DNA from: Casuarina equisetifolia
Lineage: Eukaryota > Streptophyta > Magnoliopsida > Fagales > Casuarinaceae
Length of the DNA stretch: 64,000 bases
Assembly: GCA_028551475.1 (NCBI GenBank)
Contig: CM052362.1
Coordinates: 21,062,021-21,126,020 of the forward strand
Direction of reading: 5' to 3'
The first letter of the stretch is position 1. Each line of letters starts with the position of its first letter. Shown piece after piece: positions 36,190-48,314 of the stretch. The notes under the pieces were generated by a model. That model was not told where the DNA came from, did not search any database, and worked only from the letters and a program-made list of their open reading frames with translations. Position numbers and translations under genes: made by a program.

Positions 36190-37531
36190 CCAAAATCCTT
36201 CCTTTCCTTACAACAGGCTCCGCGAATGAACTGGATCGGCTTCAAGGTAGGGACTAGTGCCCACTGAGGGCATTAGTAAGCAACGATTCCCCAAAGGGAA
36301 AACGCACTTGATGACGATGTCAGAATTCCAAAGGGAGGAACGGCACAAGCAGGATCCAAAGCATTTCGGAAGAAACCTTCAGAAGGAATGTTTTGGTGCT
36401 ATGTCTCTAATGGGGATTCAAGGGTGTGGTCTAGGAGCAGGGGTGCTCTACAGTGTGGGTTAGGTGGGTGCATGGCTATGAACAAGGTAGAATAAGTTGG
36501 GGACGGGTGTTTATAGACAGGAGTTACCTTGCATCCGAGGCAAAGCCATTATTCCCCACCCTTTTTCCATTGATTTCTACGTCTCTGTTCTTTGTGGGAG
36601 GTGCATGAACCATGCTGCAGAAAGCGGGACCCATTGCCAAGGTGCAGCCAGCAAAAAGCTTCGAGTTTGGCATCGTTTTCGAGCCCTTCAAGATCAACTG
36701 GTGCCGCTGGTTTGTCTTTATCCTTCCTAGAGTCCCAAAAGTTGGAGACGAGTCAAAACATTCTCGTCCAAGGACAATAAAGAAGAAAAAAGACAAGTAA
36801 AGGGGCGAAGACTAGTTAGAGCTTATGACACTTTAGAATTACTTAGACAAAAGTTACTGAGCTGTAACACGTGATCCTCTGTCCTTTGGTCGTCACCTTC
36901 AAGCACAAGGAAGCTCAAAGAGGCCGCCCCTCCAGCTCGCATTCACATTGCCGCTTTCGGCGAAGAATCAGTACCCGCGACGCAAGTTATATTAATCAAC
37001 AAATGGGAAAGCAGCATCATTCATACACATTTGTCGAGAAAAAAAATTAATCATCTAGAGCCGTTGTGAATCCTGTGGTGCTTGATTCGACATTATCCAG
37101 TTTAATGATTAAACTGCAGAAAGCCTTGATTAGTTACCGTGATATCAAATTAGAGTTTGAAGTAATGAATAATACAAATACTTATTGGATATGTAAGAGA
37201 GTTGTGTATTCTTTCATAATCCAGCCGATTCTAATGGCTTGTTTTTATTTTTCTGTTCATTTTTGTACTAAAAGAGTGAAAATCTCTTCATAGTCCCATA
37301 ATCGTTTTCAAGAATCATCACTTATAAGGTCAGGTTTGTATTATTTTCTTCTGATGTAATTTCCTATCTGCATCCTCCATTAATCCACTAAGGATGTTTT
37401 TCTCAATGAATGTGTTGAAGATATTCGAATTTTAAAAAGAGAAAGTAAACCTTAAAGTGTCTTTTGAAAATGATTATGAGACTACTCAATACATGTAATT
37501 CACAAGGCAACCTTACAAGTTTTTAATTCCT
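36190..37531. other. Intergenic, no gene recognised
   Basis: Several short open frames exist (for example 36497-36800) but none shows a domain, a splice context or a known relative. From 37020 to 37500 the DNA is AT-rich. Confidence 0.45.
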
Positions 37532-38870
37532 TTGTCTCCGGTGGTTGCCTTCTACCAACCTCCTTCAAAATTCCCCCATAAAACCTTTTTTTACCCTTTT
37601 TCCATTATTGTAAACCCCTCCGACCGACCTGCAGGTCGCAAACTCCGCGCCGCGGTCATAGGCTGCGGACCTGCTGTCTTCTCCGCGGCAAAGGCACTGG
37701 TAGCCGGGGGTGGGACACTTCTCTTCAAGCGCAGCCCTCCCTCGGTCGCCAATCCCTGTGGCGGGCTATCATGCTCGGCATGGTCAGCGAGTTGGATAAA
37801 CAGAGCTGGAAGTTATTGAGCCGAAAACAGAGTTGGAAGTTGTGAAGCCGAAACTGCTGCGAAGATTGGGAGATAGCAGAATGTCTCCATTCTGCCCAGA
37901 ACGTTGAAGAAGACTCCATGAAGCAAACGTGAAGACTGAAGAGTGGGCAGTGAATTTCGTGTCCAGCAAATAAGGTCCATTACGTATCTGTCTGTTAGTT
38001 GAGTCATGTATCTGTCAGCTAAAAGAGTCATCAGATAACCACGTTCTAAAGTTGGGAAAATGGGGCGAATGTGTGCTAAAATGGAGGTTTGAGTCTAGTA
38101 GTACACATATATGTGTCAGGTATAGGGGAAGACAGCAAGTTATTGAGTTATCCATGTCCCTAAACTGTTTTCTCCGCAAGAAAACAGTCTTTCCTGGGAA
38201 GAAGAAGCATATTGATCCATTTTTATACAGAGATCTGCCAGTCCAAAAGCTAGTCACTCGGTCTTAACGAAGTATATAACAGTTCGACACCCCTTTCCAC
38301 CACCCGCATGCTGATCATCTCCTCCTCCAATCTCTCGGTGGACTTCGGCAAGCCCTCAAGCCCCACAAATTAATCTCCATGCTCTGCCGCTAAGCTCTGG
38401 ATTCCTCCCCACACTTCTGCGCGGAGTCCCCCGCTGCCAACCTCATCTCGACCCTTGTCACAATTGTAGAGGTCCCAACTGCTTCTCCCAACACACCCTA
38501 CGTAGTGCACCACGCGTCTAACAACACAAGCCGCACAGTGAAGGTGGGCATCATGATCGGCGCCAATGAGCGATTCGCCGAGTCCATCAACACCGGACCT
38601 ACACCTGCGCGCGCCATCACGTTTCAGAAGAGGATCAAACTGCCATAGGGGAAACCGGGAGGCCGAGAATAGTAGCACATTTAGGTCGTTGGATCAGTTG
38701 CAGAGGGTGTTGTATGAGAGGACGCCGGCAGGGAGGCTCTGGTGGAGAAAGAACAGTACATATGAGGGTTAAGTTTTTTGCATCAAGGCTGGTATGGGAT
38801 CCGGTCGAGGGTATGATTTGGTGGAAGATTGGTGGGGAGGCAGTCCGGAGAGGGTGGCTAGATGCTGTCT
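37532..38870 (+). pseudogene. Decayed geranylgeranyl diphosphate reductase gene
   Basis: This is a relic of the chloroplast FAD-dependent reductase that makes phytyl diphosphate for chlorophyll and tocopherol. Pieces in order: a nucleotide-binding segment GRKLRAAVIGCGPAVFSAAK (37632-37692), NPCGG (about 37751), a frame-shifted AIMLGMVSELD (about 37766-37798), then after about 490 foreign bases IISSSNLSVDFGK (about 38315), ANLISTLVTIVEVPTA (38440-38490), TPYVVHHASNNTSRTVKV (from 38497), a degraded IGADG region, and AITFQKRIKLP ending in a stop at 38646. About 170 residues of the family are then missing and a C-terminal piece FRSLDQLQRVLYE (38681) plus REALVEKEQY (38731) follows. Stops at about 38391 and 38646 and at least three frameshifts rule out function. 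The segments resemble the chloroplast GGR-like paralogue type. Confidence 0.82.
37799..38280. mobile_element. Insertion of about 480 bp inside the reductase relic
   Basis: The relic's coding order is broken exactly at the expected Glu-Phe-Asp codons. The left flank reads GAGTTGGAT (37790-37798) and the right flank CAGTTCGAC (38280-38288), a near match consistent with an old target-site duplication. The inserted DNA has no long open frame and begins with a short internal repeat (GAGCTGGAAGTTATTGAGCC, then a diverged copy). It may be a solo LTR or another non-autonomous element; class unknown. Confidence 0.5.
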
Positions 38871-40482
38871 TCTGTGGTAAGAGGAGAATAAATATAAACT
38901 CTTTTTCCCTCTTGCTAATTAGATGGAAAATTCAGATCTAATTCATGAACGCATCACAGCCCATCAAACTATCTAAAAGCTTCTTCCTGAGAAAATACAA
39001 AGCGATGAATTGCCTCCAAAGTTGAAAGAATGAATATCAGTTACGAAAGCAAGTATTCAATAAGAGAATTCCTTAAGGGCTAACCAGTAAGCTTCTTTTC
39101 TGAAACAAGTTCCTTCTTCAAAGGAAGTTTGAAAAAAGAAACAATATATATAATCAAATACGAAAAAGAATCATCCAGCGTATGTGGCCAGGGTACTTTG
39201 CAGACCTCCCATACCCTCACATACTTCACAAAGAACACTGCTGATGACAATCAAATCACATTTTATAAGGAAACAAAACCACAAGGAATCAACCAAAAAG
39301 CTTTGAAGGAAGGAAAAAAAAAAACTTCTAAGATATAATGTTAGAAGGTGTAATCATACAAAAGGAAAAAAAAAAGGGGGGGCGCTGAAGAAGTTAATTG
39401 GAAAAATATCACTTGCTTCTTAGAAAATTCATATAGTGTGTGAAAGATGTAGTTGGTGTCTACAAACAACTGGTTTTAGAATTAGCTCAGAATCTTCAAC
39501 GCAGAACTGAAACTTTCTGGATTGAATTTCAGCTTTTAAAACCTCTAAAAAGATTACATTTCTTATTGAATTACCGTAAAAAGATGATATTGACATGGCG
39601 ATATCACCTTTTTCTGTGACCATTTAGTTTTATTTCTCTTCCCTCATAAGCATTGTGCTTACATACAAGTTATGAGTTTAAAGAGCAGGGCACTTGAAAA
39701 GGGTTACAAACTTTTGTGTGGATCAAAAAACTGTTGAACTGGAATAGCATGCCTATGGCTGACTGCATTATGCACTTATTTGCAATGAAATTCAAAAGGA
39801 ATATCAAATCAGTGACTCATTTACTTGCAAATAAACGAGTTCTGATGCTTATTTTTGCAGTCAAATGTAAACCCCATAAGAGAAAAAAGGGCTCGGCTGA
39901 CAGGATCATAGCTTCAACTTATAGCATCTGCTGTACATCCTGATGGGAGTCCTTTTCCAAAATTGCAGCCAAAGAGGACGTAAGGTTTTAGAAGACTGGG
40001 GCACCTAATTTCGTAGAATATTCAACAACAAACTTCCCAGATTCCCAGGGTTCAAAGGCCACATTAAAGCAGAAAACAACTCTTATCATAACTTCAGTAC
40101 ATCAGCATCAAAATTAAGTTTAATACAGTGTTGTACAAATCCACAGGTAGTGTCAATTTCAAACTTGAAAAAGAAAATACACCAACACTATGAAAGAAAT
40201 AAAGCATCATGATCCAGAAAACACGAACTATATATAAATTAGTTCGAGTAGCAGATGACATTGGGTTCACATTTCAAAAGAGTTTCAATGAAGAAAAGGA
40301 ACAGAAAGACGACCATTTTCCCATCAAGTCATCGTCAATAATTTGCACATTCAAGCGGTTACTACTCAGTTTGCACCACAACTTTTTGCCTCTATACCAA
40401 CTAAACCCATACCTCTAGTGACTGTTTCGTCAGTCGATTCCCCAACATCATCAACCGGAGCAATTTAACCGGAGCTCCCTTC
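38871..40482. other. Intergenic and 3' flank of the PPR gene
   Basis: AT-rich DNA with A-runs (39308-39320 and 39366-39374) and a G7 run (39375-39381). No gene is recognised. The part next to 40482 is the downstream flank of the minus-strand PPR gene. Confidence 0.45.
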
Positions 40483-42468
40483 TTAGCTAGCTTTCCCTTC
40501 TTCATTAGTACAAGTAGCCTCAACAACGTTTCCACTGGCCTCAGCAGACTCTTCCTCAGTTTGCTGGGTCATACCAGACTCTGCCTCAGTTTGCTCGGTC
40601 ATTGCAGACTCTGCCTTAGTTTGCTTGGTCATTGCAGACTCTGCCTCAGTTTGCTCGGTCATTGCAGTCTCTGCATCACCGTCCTTATTTCCAAAGAATT
40701 TGGATGGAAGTAAAGAGGACATGGCAGCTCTTGCACTTCTTTTGGCTGCTTCAGCTGCTTCGATTGCCTTAGCCTTAGCTTCAGCCTTCTGCCTTTCCTT
40801 TTCTTCCATAAGCTTTCCCAATTCCTCCTCTCTTCCTTCCTTTCTTAACTCGCCTCTCACAAACTCCTGCAACTTCTCATTGAACTCAACCCCATCGTCA
40901 TCTAACATTGTATCAACCACATTAAGAACCTCATCCAACTTCCCCACCTCACTCAACGCCTTCATTGTAAACTCATAGCTCGCAACATCCAACTTCAGTT
41001 TCTTCACCATTATATCGAAAAACGACTTTGCATCATCGACCTTTCCCACCTTCACCAACCCATCAATCAGCCTATTATAAACCGCCAAGTTTGGCCTCAG
41101 CCCCGACTCAACCATCTTCCTGAAATACCCAGCTGCATCATCAGCCCTATCCTCCTTAAAACAAGTATCCATCAACAAAACATATGTAAACTCATCCGGA
41201 TTCACTCCCTTCTCACTCATCTCCCTAGACATCTCCTCCGCCTCACCCAACATTCCATTGTTACACAAGTGTTCGATCAAATTATTGAACGACAAAGTAT
41301 CCGGACTGCACCTATACTCTCCCATCTTCCTGAAAACCTCAATGGCGTCTTTAAACCTTCCTTGCGCGCAATATCCATCAACCATCACATTAAAACTCCC
41401 CAAATTCACCGCCAACCGCCTCGGCGGGTTGTGTTCTCCAATCATCCTATCAAACAGCCTTAACGCCTCATCGAATTTACCATTCTTGCTCAAAGCATCC
41501 AACACCGAATTGTACGCTACGGCATTCATCTTCACCTTCGAAGTAGCCCCCACCGCCTCTTCGTAACACTGCATGGCCTCCTTCTCCATTGCCCTCATGA
41601 AATACCCCTTCATCAACCCACCATATACCACCCCATCCTCCACAAACCCTCCCACCTTCTCCTTCAACTCTTCGAAAAGCTTGAAAATTCCATCTGAATC
41701 CCCACTCCTCGCACATCCAGTCATCAAATAATGGTACACAATGGGGTCCGGGGCGAACCCTTTGCTCCTAAAAACTTCCTCTTTCAGCTCCATGGCTTTG
41801 GCAAGCTTTCCATTATCCACCAGTCCTTTGATGAGAATCCGGTAAGTCGTCGGCGAGGGGTTGATGGGTGCGTCGTTGATGAACTGGCGGTAGTTCTCCA
41901 TGGCTGTATCAGGCCTCCGACAATCTAGATAGGTCTGAAAAACAAGATTGTATGTGATGATATTGGGGGCAATACCAGCCTGCGTGATGAAGCGATGGAG
42001 GTTGAGGAGGTCGGCGTACTTGGACTGGCGGAGAAGAGCGTTCAGGACGGAGTTGACAGTGAAGATGGTGGGACGGCAATTGGAATAAACCGAATGTCGC
42101 GTGAAGAGAGCGGCCTCCTCGAGGTCATTCTCACGGATCAGCTTGAGAATGCGGTTGTGGAGATTGAGGCGGTTGCCGGAGAGGGCCGCTACGGGCTCCG
42201 GCATTTTTGGGGAGTTGGGGTTTGGTGGAATTTGAGAAGCTTGGGGTTTGGCTGGTGTCTGTTGTTGGAAGCGGTTGAGGGAGGAGAGAGGGGGTTCGAT
42301 GCGAAGACGGCGCTTGCGACGGCGGCGTTCAGCAGCGGCTTCTTCAGGAGTGGCGAAGGACAGGGAGCGGCGGAGCGAAATAAAGGAGCCGGCCGCTGGC
42401 GGTGGATAGTGGTGGGGTTTGGCTAAGGTTTTGAGGTGAGTGAGGAAGGTGTGTTTTGAGAGAGCCAT
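40483..42468 (-). CDS. NUWA: NUWA/EMB1796-type P-class pentatricopeptide repeat protein
   Basis: This is an intronless 661-residue PPR protein. The Arabidopsis orthologue (At3g49240, EMB1796/NUWA) is essential for embryogenesis and stabilises organellar RNA-editing complexes with DYW2-type proteins. Visible parts: a basic N-terminal targeting region with [20 protein letters not shown] (about 37-56), a Pro/Gln-rich linker, about eleven PPR-like helical pairs from about 135 to 530 (for example [20 protein letters not shown] and [20 protein letters not shown]), a charged coiled coil (about 545-590), and a C-terminal tail of 10-residue repeats of the type [10 protein letters not shown]. Orthology is judged from extended remembered identity, including [20 protein letters not shown]. 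The ATG at 42468 fits the conserved start MALSK. There is no E or DYW domain, as in the family. Confidence 0.92.
   Translation of the reverse strand: MALSKHTFLTHLKTLAKPHHYPPPAAGSFISLRRSLSFATPEEAAAERRRRKRRLRIEPPLSSLNRFQQQTPAKPQASQIPPNPNSPKMPEPVAALSGNRLNLHNRILKLIRENDLEEAALFTRHSVYSNCRPTIFTVNSVLNALLRQSKYADLLNLHRFITQAGIAPNIITYNLVFQTYLDCRRPDTAMENYRQFINDAPINPSPTTYRILIKGLVDNGKLAKAMELKEEVFRSKGFAPDPIVYHYLMTGCARSGDSDGIFKLFEELKEKVGGFVEDGVVYGGLMKGYFMRAMEKEAMQCYEEAVGATSKVKMNAVAYNSVLDALSKNGKFDEALRLFDRMIGEHNPPRRLAVNLGSFNVMVDGYCAQGRFKDAIEVFRKMGEYRCSPDTLSFNNLIEHLCNNGMLGEAEEMSREMSEKGVNPDEFTYVLLMDTCFKEDRADDAAGYFRKMVESGLRPNLAVYNRLIDGLVKVGKVDDAKSFFDIMVKKLKLDVASYEFTMKALSEVGKLDEVLNVVDTMLDDDGVEFNEKLQEFVRGELRKEGREEELGKLMEEKERQKAEAKAKAIEAAEAAKRSARAAMSSLLPSKFFGNKDGDAETAMTEQTEAESAMTKQTKAESAMTEQTEAESGMTQQTEEESAEASGNVVEATCTNEEGKAS
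40548..40683 (-). repeat. Tandem 30-bp coding repeats at the PPR C-terminus
   Basis: Four to five in-frame units of about 30 bases encode variants of the decapeptide [10 protein letters not shown] (also [10 protein letters not shown] and [10 protein letters not shown]). They extend an acidic, presumably disordered tail and keep the reading frame open. Confidence 0.85.
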
Positions 42469-43150
42469 CTTTGGGTGGACTCCGGACCCTGCGTGCGAAA
42501 TGAGGGTTTTGGTGGAGGTTTAGGGTTTAAAGAGATTTTCCGTGGCAATATGCGGCGGGCTACAAATTTTTTTTCTCACGACGTGTCGTCCTTCTATTGG
42601 GTAGTATATCAAAAATTAACTGGAATTAGAGTTGATGATGCTCAAGGAATCTAAGTTAAGAGAGAATCTTCATGATTTTTTTTTAAGAAAGTATTTATTC
42701 TTTTGTTTGAAAGTAATTAGTCGAATTATAATTACAAATACGCCTAAACTTTATACTTGATGAGATTTTCTAACTTCCCCCTTATATTTAATCATATTTA
42801 ATTTGTCACAGAATAATAGAGTTTATATCTAAAAATCTGTATTTTCCCTTTAATGATCTCGTCTAATGGATTATAATAACTTAGTAACTTTCTCTAATGT
42901 TGTCTCTCCGGCCTGACGGAATGCTGAAGCCCAATTGATACGAGGCCGACAGTCATGGAAGGGACAAACAGGCCTTCTGTTATTTACGAGGAGTCTAACC
43001 AGTTAAACAAGCCCAACTAGAGAAGGGAAGAGCCAGTTTTTCTCGTACCGGATTCTGGTTCATTTTGCTGGTCGGCTAAACACCACACGAGTGAGTCCTA
43101 GCTGCAACCATATATTTCAAACTACCTCTGAGGATAAGTCGTGGATATGC
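42469..43150. other. PPR promoter side and spacer before the duplication
   Basis: The first 80 bases are the probable minus-strand leader or promoter of the PPR gene. The rest is AT-rich until about 42900 and then mixed. This segment has no counterpart in the tandem duplication that follows. Confidence 0.4.
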
Positions 43151-46100
43151 CAATTGCAAAATGGAAAATGAACCAATTGCTGAATGGGACTTGTGCGATA
43201 GACCGAGGTTGGACTTCTTCTTCTGCTCTCTTCCACTCTTTAAATTTTCCAGATTTCATTGAAGAAGACAGCCGCCATTAAAGCATGAGTCTTGTTGGCC
43301 CTGACCCATCATGTACTCCAGGTACATTAGCCTTTATCTGGTCCTTGAGAAATTCGTTTTTGACGCTGTCTTCCTGAATAAGCCAATTGACAAGTTGGGT
43401 GTTGGCTATTTTCAAATTGTACGTATGTGTTCATCGCAAGTCCTTGTCCAAGTTCATTTCACAGATGAAAAATCGGAAGAAGGATAAGGACAGGTTGGTA
43501 CCCTATCCTCTGCTACGATTCCCACTATGTTTAAGAGCTACAATTAACAAGCAAGTAATGAAGATTGCTTCTGAGATCGGCTTCCATGGATTTAATGCCA
43601 AAGCTCCGGTTTCAGAGCATGAGAATCCCGTTTTAAGTCCTTTTTATTTTTTGCAGTCTGTAATTCATGAATCCGACACCAAATCTTATTATTTTAGTCA
43701 ATGTTATTTGTTTGTTTCCCGGGAAAGGATAGTGGGACTGGAGAAAAGTGACATAATGTCCGTGGAAAATATACTCCAAACAAGTTCAGAGAGATCAATG
43801 CAGGAAGTCAAATCTGACTGCATACATAATTATTAAATAGAACGATTTTAGAACAAGTTCTCATGCACAAACGATCCTGGACCTATCAAGCAACTTTCAG
43901 GAAAATTTCCTGCCTGTCCTTTCTTCCTCGGAACAGCGAGATTTTATTTAATTATGCAATCGGAAAGGTCAACAAGTAGACTGGATACGCAATGCACGTC
44001 ACGATTAGAAATCTATTAGGCGATGAGCTGGGTTTTCCAGATAGTTGGGCTCCATTTGCCACTTCCTTGAGCAAAGTTTCTCTTAAATCTGTACTGTTCT
44101 TTTCAAATTAAATGACTAAGGCTTTCTTACATCACATTTCATCATGCTTAATAACTTGACATTTATAGTTTTACCATGAACCATATTTTTTGACGTTAAG
44201 AATGATAAATACTAATATGAAAAATGTTATGTATTTAATTGTAAATTATGGTTAAAGGACTTGAGGAAGCCCATATCAATATGTCTTATCTATTAGGTAT
44301 GTAAGTGTCCTTCCAATTATTTAATTAACTTTTACGTGAGACCTTTACACCTTTTAATATAGGATTGGAGGAACCTATCTACTTTGTCAGCCTTAAGTCT
44401 AATGTCACTTTGAAGGCAAAAGTGTGTATGAAACAAAATCCTAACATTTTATATAATTCTTTATAGTAAAACTTGAAATAAAAGAAATATTCTTTTAACT
44501 CTTCAAATATCTTTTAAACTGAGTCACTACGCCTTCTAACACATTCTAAATAAGCAATTTTCTTAGTAGAATGATTTTTATATAATGCTTTTTATCCTCT
44601 CCTTACGTAGAAACCCAACACTTTGTTCAGAATAAAAGCATCAAATAATCCCCTGCTCCCCACTCCTCTCCTTATAATGTCAGCTTTACGTACCAAATAA
44701 ATAATGATTCGTTAGGCAATCATATTGCACAAAGCTGAACAAATAATACATTAAATTAACATGTTATTAGAGATGCTTTATTAATAACCCTATCTTTCTA
44801 AATCATTGTACTTAGTGTTCTATACTCATGGGATTACACGTGAGGAAGCATTGGCTTATATTTTATTAATAATTTTAAACTAAACAAAAGGTTCTCTGCG
44901 TTCCCCAACGACAGTGCTGGTTGGATCGGTATGTTTTAGGCAAAAAGCAGCAGCCGAAGGAGGGAGATTTTAGATCTTCCTGGGACAAAAGATACCAACC
45001 AGCTTGTTTCTGGGGCAGTTTGCAAGTGTGGTAGCTCTTCTTTAGCTTACTTGTTGCGACCTCATCAGTTGATAATAACAAAATAGGCTTGACAACCCAG
45101 CAAGTGTCGGAGAGTTTGGAGTGCATTATGCTCTTAGGCTGGAATTTAATATGGGAAGGGGAAGAAGGGACGAAGATGGCTCCTGATATGAGCTGGAAAT
45201 TTGGAGCTTTGAACCGTAAATTAATGGAGGCATCCTTCTTTCCCTGAACAACCAGGCTGCCGGGACTGTTCTCAAAATGAAAATGGAAGTGTTGAATTCA
45301 CGTGTTTCCTGCCTCCAAAAGTCAATGAATTAGGCCTTACGCATGGCCAGAACAAGATGTTTATTCAAGGAGAAAATCAATCTGCCCAATAGATTGACTT
45401 TGTTATTAAAAACTCCATTTAAATCTACTACGCTTTGTGGTTACGATTATCACAAAGGTGATGACACAGCATCCTTCTCTTTTCTCTAATTTTCTTCTTG
45501 TTTTTAACAATCGACTAGCATTGAGTTCGAAACTTTCAATATAGCCAACAGATAGAGCACTTCTTTTTTCAGGATAAAAGTGTGTATCTTACTGTTAAAG
45601 ATTTGCTGTATCTTAAACCAATAACGTAGAGGTGCCTGTCAACAATGTCAACCAATGAATCCCTGTTATCCATACTTTTAAGCTCAATGGAAGTAGTTTT
45701 CACGTGATTTTAGTCTAATCTATCCTTCATAAAAAAAGAAGCTTTGCTTTGTCGACTGATTTTACTAACGTTTTCCAAAAGGATGGTCGTAGAATTAGGA
45801 AAGTTGAAGGAGAAAAAACAAAAAGGAAGACAAGTGCAAGAAGATACACCACCACAAATTAAGTAGTGAAAGCTTATGCCATGAAAAACGAATATTGAAG
45901 GTTTTCTCCTGATGCTGTTTACTCTTCATGCATGACATGAATATTTGGGCGTTAGCGGCAGAAATGCAGACCCATGTCCCATCACCAAGAAATCGAGTGT
46001 TAGAAAATGTTCGGTGAAGCTCCAACTTTGATAGAGCTGTCATTAATATCGAACAGGTTCTGTCCCCGCGACAGCTACTGCATATGACTTACAAACCAAG

Positions 46101-47388
46101 AGACAACAATTCCATTTTTTCTCGTATCTGGATCCTTTTGGATATCTCCACACACTGATTACACTTCCATTTTCGTTTTTTCCTCAAAGTTTTGGACTCG
46201 TTCCGAAAAACCTACGCCTTCTTTTACGGTTTCTCAGAACATGTAAATCTTGGATCGTAGATTTCAACAGAGTGGAAAAAGTAAAAAGCGGGAAGAAGAA
46301 AGCTGATAGCGTGGAACGTGATTCAGCATCTGTCATTTCCCCTTGATTTCCACCATCTTCTGTCGCCAAATGAATGCGATAGTGCGGGCCCCGGTGTTAC
46401 GTAGTACGACCCTTGAACCAGGATCAGCTCTTCCGAAAGCATCTTTACCTGAAAATGAGAGGCTGCTTTAAATATTTTGTGGTTGCCGCTAAAAGTCTGC
46501 CCTGCACTGGCATATTCTCCGGTCTGTGCGCAAAAGTTCCACGTGAAATGACGCCTCCTGCGTCACACGAGATTTGTTTAAATCACAGCAATATAGAATT
46601 GCTTCAACGGGGACGATACATCGTTTTCTCAGACGTCACGTGGCATTTTCTCTGTTCTTTCTCGATGCTCTCCGCATGGAGTTGACCTAGGAAGAGCGGA
46701 TGGAGAAGAGGACCAAAGATTCCGTGCCGATCTGTTAGGTCCCGAGGAAGAAGGAGACGCCACGAGAGGCAGCCCCGCGTGCTGCAGAGGTGTACGTGTT
46801 AAGAGTCTGCGGGTTTAACGTCAGGTCGGACACCTAACTCGGCCCCCAAGTGTTCAAAAACATGATTAGATGGGGAGAACTAAAGAGGATTACGCCTCGT
46901 GTCGTGAGGGTGGCAGCGGGCGCCTCCTGAGAGTAGCAACTAAAGAGGGATGTTTTGTATAGTAATTATTGGATAAAAGAGAATTAAGTGTGTTACTGTT
47001 AATTGTTAAGAATAGTTACGTGAGAATTGTATGTAAATTTTGTAATTAATATTTTTTTATTTTTATAAAAATATTCTAATAAAAGAAAAATAGGCTAATA
47101 ACTACACCAATAATAAAGAATATGAGATATTATGCTGGTTTGAACTTATTAAATTTAGTATTTTTTATATATTTATAATTTGATTTATATGTCTATGTGT
47201 TCATGTGATAAATTGTTTCTATAACATATAACAATAGTGGTGCTGTTACAATATTTTGGATCAACCATAAAGCATCAAGAACTCTCTTTGTTGTTTGGTA
47301 AAATGATGAACATGAACATCACGATGAACCTGAGATGGAACCGTCCACAGTCCCTGTTCACAACACTGTCCTCCTTTTTGAAGCGGGA
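43150..47388. repeat. Large tandem duplication, copy 1
   Basis: This is a unit of about 4.2 kb whose counterpart begins at 47388. Matching landmarks: the CTGAATGGGACTTG / GATAGACCGAGGTTGG block (43175 and 47410), the AAAAATCGGAAGAAGGATAAGG block (43468 and 47692), an AAAATGAGAGGCTGCTTTAA block (46451 and 51015), and the end block containing GATGAACATGAACATCACGA (47302 and 53068). Open frames within it are not conserved as proteins between copies: frameshifts and stops differ. No known gene is identified. Most of the unit is AT-rich with embedded GC-richer islands at 45120-45340 and 46380-46920. Confidence 0.85.
46637..46860 (+). pseudogene. Decayed copy of the small open frame at 51822
   Basis: The DNA matches 51780-52010, but the ATG is replaced by GCG and a frameshift leads to an early stop (near 46819). 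Residual peptide similarity is limited to DGEEDQRFRADLLG. If the downstream copy is a gene, this one is dead; if not, both are non-coding. Confidence 0.4.
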
Positions 47389-47954
47389 ATGGAAAATGAA
47401 CTATTTGCTGAACGGGACTAGTGCAATAGACCGAGGTTGGGCTTCTTCTTCTGCTCTCTCCCTCTCTTTAAATTTTTCCGATTTCATTGAAGAAGATAGC
47501 CGTCATTAAAGCATGAGTCTTGGCCCTGACCCATCATGTACTTCGGGTACATTAGCCTTATCTAGTCCTTGAGAAATTGGTTTTTGACGTTGTCTTCCTG
47601 AATGAGCCAACAGACAAGTGGGGTGTCGGCTATTTTCAAATTATACGTATGTGCTCATCGCAAGTCCTTGTCCAATTTCATTTCACAGATGAAAAATCGG
47701 AAGAAGGATAAGGACAGGTTGGCACCACATCCGCTGCAACGATTCCCACGATATTTAAGAGCTAAAATTAACAAGCAAGCAATGACGATAGCTTTGAGAT
47801 CGGCTTCCATGGAGTTAATGCCAAAGCTCCGGTTTCAAAGCAAGAGAATCCCGTTTTAAGTCTTTTTTTTTTTTTTGTGTCTGTAATCCAATACCAAATC
47901 TTATCACTTAAGCCAATGTTATTCGTTTTGTTTCCCAGAAAGGAGAGTAGGACC

Positions 47955-48314
47955 TATTACATTTGAAGTAAACTAGTAAGAGTAAATATATAATTACTAT
48001 ATTCATATTGTGAATAATTTATAAGATTTCTTAATTTTATTCAGTTTGGATTTTCTTAGTATTAGTATAAAATAAAATATTATAAAAAATCTAATTATGA
48101 GTTTAGAGAGATTAGTGTGAGAGATAAAGAGAAAATATAAGTTTTTTATATACATTGTAATCCTCCTCATCCCCGAACCTCATAATTTCTATATATTTTT
48201 TCTTGAATACTATTATCTTTTTCTATATATTTTTTCTTGAATACTATTATCTTTGTGTGCGGTGAGATCACAATAAATTCCATGAGTTTAAAATTTACAG
48301 GTTTGTCTTTAACA
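47955..48314. mobile_element. Solo LTR-like insertion, diverged, in duplication copy 2
   Basis: It is similar in order and content to the solo LTR at 52183-52567: AGTAAACTAGTAAG near the left end, CATTGTAATCCTCCTCATC, CCCGAACCTCATAATTTCTA, GTGTGCGGTGAGATCACA, and a right end TTTAACA. The matching site in copy 1 (about 43740) is uninterrupted. Flanking five-base sequences are only partly alike (GACCT and TAACT). It contains an internal perfect tandem duplication at 48187-48256. Confidence 0.7.
48187..48256. repeat. Tandem duplication of about 35 bp inside the LTR
   Basis: The segment beginning TTCTATATATTTTTTCTTGA and ending ATACTATTATCTTT is present twice head to tail. It is absent from the related LTR at 52183, so it arose in this copy. 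Confidence 0.85.

Noticed and set aside
43387..43836. 149-codon frame in duplication copy 1 as a gene
   Set aside because: The counterpart at 47602-47859 is frameshifted and shorter, and the match is at DNA level only, with no preference for synonymous change by eye.
45795..46043. Minus-strand frame shared in part with 50477-50689
   Set aside because: About 35 residues agree between copies (LSKLELxxTFSN), but each has different ends and stops; expected from DNA similarity alone.
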